Shown here: in pieces, positions 34,716 through 41,616 of the stretch
Position numbering within the stretch: the first letter of the stretch is position 1
Layout: each line of letters begins with the position of its first letter
Source of the DNA: a virus
Length of the DNA stretch: 50,153 nt
IMG/VR virus record: IMGVR_UViG_3300032242_001101
Location: 1-50,153 of that record
Strand: one strand, 5' to 3'
Notes under the pieces: model-generated
What the model was told of the DNA's origin: nothing
Seen by the model: only the letters and a program-made list of their open reading frames with translations
Database searches by the model: none
Made by a program: the position numbers and the translations under genes

Positions 34716-35054
34716 TCAGGTATTTAGCCCTTGATCAGGCCAGTCTCTGTAAAGTGCATGTTGAATATTACCAGAAACAAATTGATTGAAACTTTGATGT
34801 TTTTCTTCTAATTCGCCTTCTAACGGTGCTACTCGTTTAAATGCTTCATCCATTTGCGCCATGCTAGTAAACTCCATCATAATATGCCACTCGGGAATGT
34901 CCATACTTCGAAAACCCATTTTACAACGAGTGATGCGATAGTTTTCCATTTTGCCCTCGGACTTGAGGTGATCTAAAAACTTCTTCATATTAGAGACCCA
35001 TTCTAGATCACTGATATCGCCTTCTTTGTCTGCCCAAATATGATATATATCCAT
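34716..35054 (-). CDS. Small protein with predicted dimeric alpha-beta-barrel-like fold
   Basis: A 112-aa protein. The pattern strand-helix-strand-strand-helix (MDIYHIWADKEG, VSNMKKFLDHLKSEGKM, WHIMMEFTSMAQMDEAFKRV) with many Met and Trp residues resembles NIPSNAP/ABM-type small dimers. Cellular relatives bind or modify small molecules. It begins 1 nt after the amidinotransferase stop, so the two are probably co-expressed. The fold call is weak. Confidence 0.45.
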   Translation of the reverse strand: MDIYHIWADKEGDISDLEWVSNMKKFLDHLKSEGKMENYRITRCKMGFRSMDIPEWHIMMEFTSMAQMDEAFKRVAPLEGELEEKHQSFNQFVSGNIQHALYRDWPDQGLNT

Positions 35055-35055
35055 G

Positions 35056-36459
35056 TTAGGCCTTGTTCTCTTTTGACGGAGCGTATCCAGGTTTGGGATT
35101 TTTTAGTTGCTCAAGCCCGAACCGTCTGCGCATTTCGTCATTGTAGTCTGATACTCTAGGTTTACTACTGTTTACTGCTTGTCGAAGCATACTCTGTTTA
35201 ATCTGCTCTTCTGTGGGAATGTCTAAGAAAGGTTTTTGCAATTCAGTCTCATCACAAATAGGAGTAGCATTAGGTCCCATGGTGATCAATGTTTTAAAAT
35301 CCTTATCTGGTAGTTCTGTTTTCTTTATTCCAATACCGTAACCGCCACGCTCTGGGAAGTAATCTTGTAATCCGCCACGACGTCTAATGTCCACTGTGTT
35401 GCAGTGCATGCCGCCATCCCAAAATGTTCTTGCTCTAAATGGAGTCACGTGTGCTGTGATGCCTCTGCGAGCAAACTCTTCAAACAGACTGTCATGCCCT
35501 CCTATGCAGAGAATGTTGTTTGGATCCAGTACTAATATGTTAACTTCAAAGAATGTTTCTGTAAAATTACCCACCCAATCCATGCAGTACTTGTTCACGT
35601 AGTCATTGAATGTAGGTGCTACATCACCGGGCAACATCCATTTGCCCACAGCAGAATGAACCGTGTTGGCCTTGAACATCTTCCACTGCTTTTCCGAGCT
35701 CTTGAAAAATTCTTCTCTGGTCTTACCTGCATGGACCACAGCATAGGTAGGATCTGCCACGTTGATGCGATCCCATCCTGGATAGAATAAATCGTAGTCT
35801 TTGAAATACTTTGTGGTTAGTAGTAGACCAGGACGAAGCGGTGCAAAACAACCGTCATAGTGTCCACCATTTGTGGTGTAGTGAAGTCTGTAGTTGCGTT
35901 CAAACTCCGGAGGATATGTTCGTGACCATTTTTGCCAATCATTGAACAAAAAATGGTTCTTCATCTTTTGATCCCATTCGCCCGTTAGATACTGATGAGT
36001 CATGCCTCGGTCAAACATTAGATCTCTTCCCAGTCGTACAGTGCTGGGTCCACTGACCCAAGGGCGAGTCTTGAAAGTTACATCAGGGTCTTTGCGATAC
36101 TCTGCTAGAATGGGCTCCCAGCAGAGTTTTTCATAGGCAAATGGTGAAGCAGAATAAAGTGTGTTGCCAATTACACACTGAGTATCACGGATAGCAATTG
36201 GTGGTTTATAAAGACGACCGCCTGCTCCTGTGTAAAGTTCTTTTCGATTTTTGTCAATAAATGGTCGACGAACAATTACACCCCAGTCTTCTAAGAACTT
36301 GTGTGTACGATCTAGATCTTCTTTGGTTATGTCAGTGAGGAAATAAAAAGCATCGCGTACATCGGGTGGTAGGTCATCATAAAAATGCTTGGGCCAAACA
36401 TCGCCTAACCAAACTTCTTCTAAGGGGTCCCAACCGTTGTGGGAATTTATCACTGGCAT
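35056..36459 (-). CDS. Amidinotransferase-superfamily protein (glycine amidinotransferase-like)
   Basis: A 467-aa protein with a ribosome site AAAGGA. WDPLEEVWLGD opens the beta-alpha propeller of the guanidino-modifying superfamily. TNGGHYDGCFAPLRPG provides the Asp/His region, and DGGMHCNTVDIRRRGG holds the catalytic Cys. In AGAT-type enzymes the Cys takes the amidino group from arginine and passes it to an amine; deiminases use the same fold. Which activity applies cannot be read here. The gene follows two Ate1/GNAT-like genes and lies upstream of the fibre, so it is in the late minus operon. Confidence 0.75.
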   Translation of the reverse strand: MPVINSHNGWDPLEEVWLGDVWPKHFYDDLPPDVRDAFYFLTDITKEDLDRTHKFLEDWGVIVRRPFIDKNRKELYTGAGGRLYKPPIAIRDTQCVIGNTLYSASPFAYEKLCWEPILAEYRKDPDVTFKTRPWVSGPSTVRLGRDLMFDRGMTHQYLTGEWDQKMKNHFLFNDWQKWSRTYPPEFERNYRLHYTTNGGHYDGCFAPLRPGLLLTTKYFKDYDLFYPGWDRINVADPTYAVVHAGKTREEFFKSSEKQWKMFKANTVHSAVGKWMLPGDVAPTFNDYVNKYCMDWVGNFTETFFEVNILVLDPNNILCIGGHDSLFEEFARRGITAHVTPFRARTFWDGGMHCNTVDIRRRGGLQDYFPERGGYGIGIKKTELPDKDFKTLITMGPNATPICDETELQKPFLDIPTEEQIKQSMLRQAVNSSKPRVSDYNDEMRRRFGLEQLKNPKPGYAPSKENKA

Positions 36460-36469
36460 TCTAGATCCT

Positions 36470-36898
36470 TTAAGTTATGGGTCCGAGCATTTCAAACCCG
36501 TCTATTTCTTGTTTATATTCTTCTGCACCACCCAGATACAGATATTGATAGCCCCGAGCCTTGTAAAGAGCACATTCATGCTTGAGAGTCTTTATGCCCA
36601 AGCGCAGTGTGGGATCAACATAGTCCCAAGCAAACTGTAGGCACTCCGCATTTTTAAGATCGTACTTTCTAACCAGACTGAATGCTACCAGTTCTCTATT
36701 GTGATAGTAGCCTAACACATCTGTATCCTGGGCGCGATACTGACTGTCAAATATAGGCATCACACTGGAGAATTTTTTATATCGGCAGTACTTGTAGTAG
36801 ATCTCATTCAATTGATCTATGTCCGGGTAGTGAAGATAGTTCCAGTTGTCAAACAGCCCGTAGTTGGTCTTACTGAGATCTATTCTAGCATATTTCAC
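36470..36898 (-). CDS. GNAT-fold protein with Ate1/Bpt-like C-terminus
   Basis: A 142-aa protein starting at GTG in a GTGA overlap with the upstream stop. VLGYYHNRELVAFSLVRKYD, CLQFAWDYVDPTLRLGIKTL and CALYKARGYQYLYLGG follow the order of arginyl/leucyl-tRNA-protein transferase C-domains (F-Y-D-P, then a helix, then a YYYLGYY-like strand). True Ate1 and Bpt are longer and have an N-terminal Cys cluster that is missing here. It could transfer an amino acid from tRNA, or be a GNAT of another kind. Together with the amidinotransferase it suggests arginine-linked chemistry. Confidence 0.45.
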   Translation of the reverse strand: MKYARIDLSKTNYGLFDNWNYLHYPDIDQLNEIYYKYCRYKKFSSVMPIFDSQYRAQDTDVLGYYHNRELVAFSLVRKYDLKNAECLQFAWDYVDPTLRLGIKTLKHECALYKARGYQYLYLGGAEEYKQEIDGFEMLGPIT

Positions 36899-37434
36899 AA
36901 CAGATCGTCTCCGTGGCTCTGAGTTTGATTTAGAACACGGCCAGCCAGTTGTTCTCTATAGCCCACAACCTGCTCATAGTAGTCCCGGGGCCAGCGATCG
37001 TAGTAGTCTGTTCGTTGAAGCATCTTGGTAGCACGAGCCAGTTTATCGTATCGCTGTACCATGATCAGGGCCAGGAGTTCGTTGTTAAAGATTACACCAT
37101 TCACAGACTCGGGAGTGTCCGGGTGATCTTCTAGGGCTATCAAATTCAAGGGTGCTAGAAAATCATAATTGGCTCGATCCACGGACTCAGCAAGATACCG
37201 GGAATCGATAGCACGAGAGTCATAGGCTAGAATGGACACGTCATATTGATCATTCCAAGTTTTTGCTAGGTCCAGCAGATCGTGATCAATGTCCCAAGTG
37301 CCGCTCATAACTCGCCAGCGGGCCATGTGAGCATAAGGACATGGAGCCCATCCTCCCAGCAGTTCATTGTCTACTGAAAGGCTTCTTTGTATCCAAGAGT
37401 GTATATAGCGGTTAACTGATTCTAAATCGATCAT
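36895..37434 (-). CDS. Unknown protein, first gene of the amidinotransferase operon
   Basis: A 179-aa protein with a GNAT-like middle (NGVIFNNELLALIMVQRYDKLARATKML). This resembles the NRELVAFSLVRKYDLKN segment of the next gene, so the two may be distant paralogues. The remainder is rich in Trp, Tyr and Asp. A TTAAATA element ends 7 nt before the ATG and there is no ribosome site between them, so the mRNA would be nearly leaderless. Function unknown. Confidence 0.5.
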   Translation of the reverse strand: MIDLESVNRYIHSWIQRSLSVDNELLGGWAPCPYAHMARWRVMSGTWDIDHDLLDLAKTWNDQYDVSILAYDSRAIDSRYLAESVDRANYDFLAPLNLIALEDHPDTPESVNGVIFNNELLALIMVQRYDKLARATKMLQRTDYYDRWPRDYYEQVVGYREQLAGRVLNQTQSHGDDLL

Positions 37435-37441
37435 ATATACC

Positions 37442-37447
37442 TATTTA
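37442..37447 (-). promoter_or_regulatory. T4-late-type promoter element TAAATA
   Basis: TTAAATA on the minus strand, 7 nt upstream of the ATG at 37434. Confidence 0.55.
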
Positions 37448-37478
37448 ACTGCAAATTCTTCGGATAAAAAGAATTCTG

Positions 37479-38204
37479 TTAATTAGGTGTCCAGTTTACT
37501 ATAAATGGCCTATGAGTAGTAACCACGGGCGATTCTAGCACGTCTTTGAGATCGTAGTTGTTGAATGAAGCCAGGGTAACAATGGTTTGATCTGTAGTGC
37601 CCGTATTGGATAACTTGAAGTAGTAGTTGCCCGTGGAAAACACCACACTGCCTTGGCTCATTGACCAAGAGCCCAATTCTCGAGCATTGTCGGGCGATAG
37701 TTCCATTTTACTACCCTGCTGGCAGTTGAACATCTGTACTCGATCTTGTGGACGATAGTTAGCACGTATTAGAGCAGAAGTATCCGTTATACCACAGAGT
37801 TCAGGATCAATAGGATCATAAGTAGTGATCACGCAGTCCTGATTGTCGGGTCTAGAAATAAACAGAGTCCAAGCACAGACATCCTCGATGTGATCTCCTG
37901 CTTGATCGCCACTACAGGGCATGAATACTCGATCCAACATGATAGGGCTAGAAGTTCCCGCGGGCAAGTAGATGTTGCGATTCCAGCCCGAGTTGGTTCT
38001 GGGGATCATGCGTAGCCACTTGTAGTAGAACTTGGGATTGCCCTGGAAGGCTATGGGCTGACTGGTATCAAATGGAGTAGTTCCATAGTTGTTGAGCTCC
38101 GCTCCTCTGCAGATTGTGCTCATAGGAGGATATCCGGGCCAAGTATAAGGACTGTTTATGTCCAAGCCAAAAAATCTAGAATTTGTTGCTGTAGTGTCTG
38201 ACAT
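37479..38204 (-). CDS. Probable virion protein, paralogue B
   Basis: A 241-aa beta-rich protein. FYYKWLRMIPRTNSGWNRNIYLPAGTS, CAWTLFISRPDNQDC and YYFKLSNTGTTDQTIVTLAS recur in the adjacent gene as KWYLKWLRCP, AWTLFISRPDNENV and WFNLVNTGSTTATVVTIS. No catalytic motif is seen. Two copies with late elements, next to fibre genes, point to tail-tip, receptor-binding or head-decoration proteins. ATAAATA ends 7 nt upstream of the ATG. Confidence 0.6.
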   Translation of the reverse strand: MSDTTATNSRFFGLDINSPYTWPGYPPMSTICRGAELNNYGTTPFDTSQPIAFQGNPKFYYKWLRMIPRTNSGWNRNIYLPAGTSSPIMLDRVFMPCSGDQAGDHIEDVCAWTLFISRPDNQDCVITTYDPIDPELCGITDTSALIRANYRPQDRVQMFNCQQGSKMELSPDNARELGSWSMSQGSVVFSTGNYYFKLSNTGTTDQTIVTLASFNNYDLKDVLESPVVTTHRPFIVNWTPN

Positions 38205-38211
38205 ATACTAC

Positions 38212-38218
38212 TATTTAT
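38212..38218 (-). promoter_or_regulatory. T4-late-type promoter element ATAAATA
   Basis: ATAAATA overlaps the stop codon of the upstream paralogue and ends 7 nt before the ATG at 38204. Confidence 0.6.
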
Positions 38219-38937
38219 TGAAATACGAAGCCCCACATACCTCTAGGCTGTGTCTGCGGAGCGTGTAACAGCAGATCCAGTGCAGAAGGATCCGAACTGC
38301 TGATTGTGACCACTGTGGCAGTAGTAGATCCTGTGTTTACCAGATTGAACCAATTGGCTCCAGTGGGATAGACGCAACTGTTCGAACTAAGTGGAAATGA
38401 CTCATCTAGCACAGCCTGCTCAGTATCAAAGGTAGGAAACTGAGTAGTTCGGCAAGATCCTATGCGCATGGTCTTGTCATAGCGAATCATGCCTGTACTA
38501 GACACAATTTGAGTATCTGTAGTGGTTGTCCAAGCACAAACACTTACATTCTCATTATCGGGCCTACTAATAAACAAAGTCCAAGCGGCGGGCAATACCT
38601 CCCCAGTGACAAAGTTCTGCTGAACATCACAGTAGGGCAGAGTACTAGTCCCAGGTGGTAAAAAGTAGATACGACCCCAAGAATTAGTCAGCGGACAGCG
38701 CAACCACTTCAAGTACCATTTGGCCTGTATGATAACTCCAATAGGATCCACAACGTCACTGACCAGTGTACCAGTAGAATGAGCCAAATTTGGACGACTG
38801 AACTGCCCGGGCAAATAAGCATTTGGTTCGGGCCAAGGAGTAGTACCAGTTAGACTCAATGACAGAAAATGAGTGCTGGTATTATGAATATCAGCAATTG
38901 TAGTGGTACTAATCGAGTCTGTGGTGATCAGGGGCAT
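38215..38937 (-). CDS. Probable virion protein, paralogue A
   Basis: A 240-aa protein starting at ATG 38937 (MPLITTDSIST). A GTG 15 nt upstream is in frame, but it precedes the TAAATA element, so the ATG is the better start. It shares the KWLR, P-x-GTS, AWTLFISRPDN and NTGSTT blocks with paralogue B, in the same order. Pro, Thr and Ser are frequent and the structure is predicted all-beta. Likely a tail or decoration protein; no database family is recognised. Confidence 0.6.
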   Translation of the reverse strand: MPLITTDSISTTTIADIHNTSTHFLSLSLTGTTPWPEPNAYLPGQFSRPNLAHSTGTLVSDVVDPIGVIIQAKWYLKWLRCPLTNSWGRIYFLPPGTSTLPYCDVQQNFVTGEVLPAAWTLFISRPDNENVSVCAWTTTTDTQIVSSTGMIRYDKTMRIGSCRTTQFPTFDTEQAVLDESFPLSSNSCVYPTGANWFNLVNTGSTTATVVTISSSDPSALDLLLHAPQTQPRGMWGFVFQ

Positions 38938-38941
38938 GTGA

Positions 38942-38947
38942 GTATTT
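38942..38947 (-). promoter_or_regulatory. T4-late-type promoter element TAAATA
   Basis: GTAAATA on the minus strand, 5 nt upstream of the ATG at 38937. It is the last late element on the minus strand before the early block. Confidence 0.55.
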
Positions 38948-38997
38948 ACCACCGCTGAAAGCGGAGGGGCGCTAAAAAATTTTTTATCCCAATAACC

Positions 38998-39042
38998 GTA
39001 ATGATAATGTAATCACCGTAATCAAGTGTAATTGTATGTAAC
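38998..39042. repeat. Helically phased GTAAY repeats
   Basis: GTAAT begins at 38998, 39009, 39018 and 39028 and GTAAC at 39038, so spacing is 11, 9, 10 and 10 bp. A sixth GTAAC begins at 39052. An A/T tract (AAAAAATTTTTTAT) lies just upstream. This is the switch point between the minus late block and the lone plus-strand gene, and could be an operator, iteron array or bent DNA. Confidence 0.5.
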
Positions 39043-39086
39043 AACTATAGCGTAACTCTAGAGTGAGTCTATATACTTGTACACAT

Positions 39087-39413
39087 ATGATAAACACAAA
39101 ACTCAAGAATATCTTACTTAATGCTACAGTAACATCAATCGTGCTACTGGAAACTGCCTGTGGTGGAGGTGATCATGCCAATACTGCAAACACTGTGAAT
39201 ACCAAAGTCTACGGCTGTGACAGCAGTATAGTGTCTATAATGGCTACTATGAGTACTCCAAACTTACTGGGATTGGGACAACCTGATACTACCACATACT
39301 CAACTACGGGACAGAATCACGTGATGATCTACGATTTTCACCTACAGCGGGAACGCATTACATTTGAGTGGAACGTCAACTACTGTAGAGAAACTGTAGA
39401 AACGGGTCTGTAG
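39087..39413 (+). CDS. Putative small secreted or lipoprotein-like protein
   Basis: A 108-aa protein, the only plus-strand gene in the right arm. Start ATG 39087 gives MINTKLKNILLNATVTSIVLLETACGGG: a basic start, a hydrophobic stretch and a Cys followed by Gly residues, as at lipoprotein N-termini. The lipobox is imperfect (E at -3). Two further Cys (YGC, YCRET) could form a disulfide. A GTG at 39063 is an alternative start. Neither has a good ribosome site. An envelope role such as superinfection exclusion is possible but speculative. Confidence 0.45.
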   Translation: MINTKLKNILLNATVTSIVLLETACGGGDHANTANTVNTKVYGCDSSIVSIMATMSTPNLLGLGQPDTTTYSTTGQNHVMIYDFHLQRERITFEWNVNYCRETVETGL

Positions 39414-39622
39414 CAGACGAAAAAAATTTTTGTAATTTTTTCAGCGGCAGCCGGTTTTACCAAGACCGGGGTTTTGCTAGAGTAAAAAAATTGGCTCGCA
39501 ATTTTTGCAAGGTGGGGAGAAGTAAACCCCTGGTGATCTAATCTAACTGGCATGCCCAAAATGCTTGCGCAGTTGTGGGAGCGGAAAGCACCTCCTGGTG
39601 CCCCCACCACCACCCCACCACC
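39414..39622. other. Non-coding gap between convergent genes
   Basis: 209 bp without a convincing gene. It holds an A/T tract, a short CCGGT/ACCGG stem (plus strand) that may end the 39087 gene, and GCACC-AGGA-GGTGC followed by TTT on the minus strand (39601-39588), a weak terminator for the AAA+ operon. A minus-strand frame at 39380-39613 has implausible composition. Confidence 0.4.
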
Positions 39623-39856
39623 TCAGAGGTCGAGCTCGCCTTCGAGGATCAGTTCTTCGACCGCTTCATTGAATAGACTTTCCCACAGTCGGACATCACT
39701 TGCAACACGAGTGTCCTTCTTACGGTGTACGGCTGTGCCCTGCTTGTAGACTAGCCACAAGTGTTCTTCGCAGTATGCTCTACCCTTTAGTGCTGTATTA
39801 CAGCATGTGGGCTGTAAGCCTGTGCTGTTTCCTATGTATTGGCACCCTGTAGTCAT
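39623..39856 (-). CDS. GcrA-like zinc-binding mini-protein
   Basis: A 77-aa protein. CQYIGNSTGLQPTCCNTALKGRAYCEEHLWLVYK matches the C-x(12)-C-C-x(9)-C-x2-H layout of the C-terminal zinc segment of GcrA-type regulators (C-x-W-P-I-G ... F-C-G ... YC-x-x-H). The N-terminal GcrA DNA-binding helices are absent. The tail is acidic (FNEAVEELILEGELDL). It may bind host sigma70 or DNA, since GcrA acts through sigma70. Last gene of the AAA+ operon, with an ATGA overlap. Confidence 0.5.
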   Translation of the reverse strand: MTTGCQYIGNSTGLQPTCCNTALKGRAYCEEHLWLVYKQGTAVHRKKDTRVASDVRLWESLFNEAVEELILEGELDL

Positions 39857-40095
39857 TGTGTGTCCTGTGTGCGTTGTAGTTCTTGTTGTATTAGTTCTGC
39901 TTCACGTAGTATTTCACGTGCCTTGTCCAGTAGTGCTTGATCAAGCTCTGCCTGTTGCTCACGGCCCTCCATGTGCCCCAGTAGATCACTTGCCCAGAAC
40001 AGTCCAAGTAGGGAAGCAAACTGCCAAGTGTCCCAGGAGTATCCTAGCCCTGATGCTAGGACACCCAGGGTAGCGTATAGTGCTACCCTTACCAT
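39853..40095 (-). CDS. Small membrane-anchored coiled-coil protein
   Basis: An 80-aa protein. Residues 4-38 (VALYATLGVLASGLGYSWD, FASLLGLFWASDLLG) can form one or two membrane helices. Residues 43-80 are a charged helix rich in Glu, Gln and Leu, likely a coiled coil. Ribosome site GGAGAG; start overlaps the AAA+ stop by TAATG. It could tether its neighbour ATPase to the membrane. Family unknown. Confidence 0.55.
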   Translation of the reverse strand: MVRVALYATLGVLASGLGYSWDTWQFASLLGLFWASDLLGHMEGREQQAELDQALLDKAREILREAELIQQELQRTQDTQ

Positions 40096-40964
40096 TACGC
40101 TCTCCGCATACAGGTAGTACGAGCCATTGACTGCCAGTTGTTGGGGAAACTCTTGCGCAGGTCTGCAATCTTCAGGACCATACGCAGGCTCAGTTCTCTG
40201 AGTTTGTCCTGGTTAGTGGTAATGAACTCAACAACCTCATCCTTCTGGATTTCACCAAAGTCGTAACGGTCCAACATGCCCTGCTCTACGATCTGCTTGA
40301 TGCGGAGTAGTTTCTCTCTGTTGGTATCCATCTGCAGATCAATGTAGTGGCAACGTGACTCTAGTGCATCCAAGTGATCACGCAACTTCTTTGAGCGGAC
40401 ATGCTCAAACTTGATGTTGGTAATAAAGATAGCCGCACCTTTGAACTCAAAGCGATCTGGAATGCCTTCTGATCGTAACAAACGTGAGTCCGTGTTCCAA
40501 CTAATGAAACGGCGCTCGGATGAGTCTAAGGCACCCTTGAGGATGTTCAGGCTCAAGTCCTCCATAAGGATACTGTCACAGTCGTCAAACACCACTACGT
40601 GTTTGGCATCTGAGTGCTCGTAGAGTTTACTGTAGAGTCCGATACTGGACATCGCGCCCTTAACAACCTCATACTTGGGCTTACGCTCAGCCAGCGTGTC
40701 AAACAGGCCGTCTTTCTGTAGTACTGCCTCTACACCGAAACTCTTACCAACTCCGGGTGGGCCACTGACAATCATAGCACGGACATCGCCTGCTTTGACC
40801 GCTTTGGTCATCTCTGTTAAGATCTCAAAACGCTCGCCCAAACGCTCCAGGATCTGCTCGTCAGTTTCCTGTGCCACTTCCTTCTCGCGACGCTTGATAG
40901 CCTCTGTATCGAACTCCAATACTGTAGTTACGGGAGCTGCCTTTTTTGCGGATGCTTTAGCCAT
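40095..40964 (-). CDS. AAA+ ATPase
   Basis: A 289-aa protein starting MAKASAKKAAPV at 40964, with GAAAGG well placed; an ATG 15 nt upstream is less likely. Walker A IVSGPPGVGKS, Walker B HVVVFDDCDSIL and sensor-1 AIFITNIKF are clear, with an arginine-containing EHVRSKKLRDHLDAL after it. The lysine/alanine-rich N-terminus may bind nucleic acid. Similar single-domain AAA+ proteins are known in T4-like cyanophages and pelagiphages, function unresolved. It heads a three-gene early operon behind a sigma70 promoter. Confidence 0.8.
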   Translation of the reverse strand: MAKASAKKAAPVTTVLEFDTEAIKRREKEVAQETDEQILERLGERFEILTEMTKAVKAGDVRAMIVSGPPGVGKSFGVEAVLQKDGLFDTLAERKPKYEVVKGAMSSIGLYSKLYEHSDAKHVVVFDDCDSILMEDLSLNILKGALDSSERRFISWNTDSRLLRSEGIPDRFEFKGAAIFITNIKFEHVRSKKLRDHLDALESRCHYIDLQMDTNREKLLRIKQIVEQGMLDRYDFGEIQKDEVVEFITTNQDKLRELSLRMVLKIADLRKSFPNNWQSMARTTCMRRA

Positions 40965-40999
40965 TTTTTTGCCTTTCATGTGTGTATTTAAGAACTTGT

Positions 41000-41028
41000 A
41001 TTATAGCAGGGGATTGCTCCCCTGTCTA
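41000..41028 (-). promoter_or_regulatory. Sigma70 promoter TAGACA-17-TATAAT
   Basis: Drives the AAA+ operon. The spacer holds a GGGGAGC...GCTCCCC-like palindrome (41009-41022). Confidence 0.75.
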
Positions 41029-41035
41029 CCTCTAA

Positions 41036-41389
41036 TTAATCCATTCTGCTACCGGAGTAGACTTTGTCCAAGCCCAACTTGTCTTTGAGCACTTGGGCAT
41101 ATGCCTCAGCGCCTGCTTCCAGGATTGAGATGCTCTGTGTAGGGAAGCCACTGGGGTTCCACAAGCAAAGAGCACCGGAGTAATCTTTGCGGAAGCCGTT
41201 AGTGGCCAACCACTTGCCCAACTTTGAGTTAGAACGTACACCGTATACGTTAACCCAAGCAAAACCGCAGGCGTCACGGTCACCATGCTTTTCAAAAAAG
41301 TCTCTGGCTGCCGCACGGGCTTCGAGTTGGGCTTCTTGGCAAGCGGATTGTACTTCTTGCTCTGTGATCTGTGTTGCGATTGCTGTCAT
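41036..41389 (-). CDS. Conserved early phage protein (CGFAWVNVYG type)
   Basis: A 117-aa protein. A helical N-terminus rich in Ala and Gln (EVQSACQEAQLEARAAARDFF) precedes DACGFAWVNVYG, SKLGKWLATNGFRKDYSGALCLWNPSG and a C-terminal GAEAYAQVLKDKLGLD helix. I know close relatives in T4-like marine phages, none characterised. Its start has AAGGAGCAC and its own perfect sigma70 promoter. It is a single-gene cassette. Confidence 0.7.
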   Translation of the reverse strand: MTAIATQITEQEVQSACQEAQLEARAAARDFFEKHGDRDACGFAWVNVYGVRSNSKLGKWLATNGFRKDYSGALCLWNPSGFPTQSISILEAGAEAYAQVLKDKLGLDKVYSGSRMD

Positions 41390-41419
41390 AGTGTGCTCCT
41401 TTTGTGTTAGTGTAAGTGT

Positions 41420-41448
41420 ATTATACTGTCTTACTTGCGGGTTGTCAA
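41420..41448 (-). promoter_or_regulatory. Perfect sigma70 promoter TTGACA-17-TATAAT
   Basis: Drives the gene at 41389. The -35 box encodes Leu-Thr near the end of the upstream membrane protein gene. Confidence 0.9.
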
Positions 41449-41616
41449 GCCATTTACACCTGCGGCAAATAAGCCACAGCCTGCGATTGTAATAGCCAAC
41501 AGGGTGAACAATTGGTTGTCCGGTGCGGTGTCAATTGTGCCTGACACTCCGTAGACTAGGAAGAACCCTGTAGCGGCTACGACTGCGTCGCAGAATGCGT
41601 ATAGTTTATCTGACAT
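41431..41616 (-). CDS. Small two-helix membrane protein
   Basis: A 61-aa protein. Two hydrophobic segments (residues 5-24 and 36-55) flank a short polar loop, so both termini probably face the same side. The C-terminal LTTRK is encoded over the -35 box of the next promoter. Ribosome site AAGGAGCA; start overlaps the upstream stop by one base (TAATG). Possible roles include altering the host inner membrane. Confidence 0.6.
   Translation of the reverse strand: MSDKLYAFCDAVVAATGFFLVYGVSGTIDTAPDNQLFTLLAITIAGCGLFAAGVNGLTTRK

Noticed and set aside
39380-39613. Minus-strand 77-aa frame
   Set aside because: Composition is not protein-like, there is no ribosome site, and it overlaps the terminator-like stems between convergent genes.
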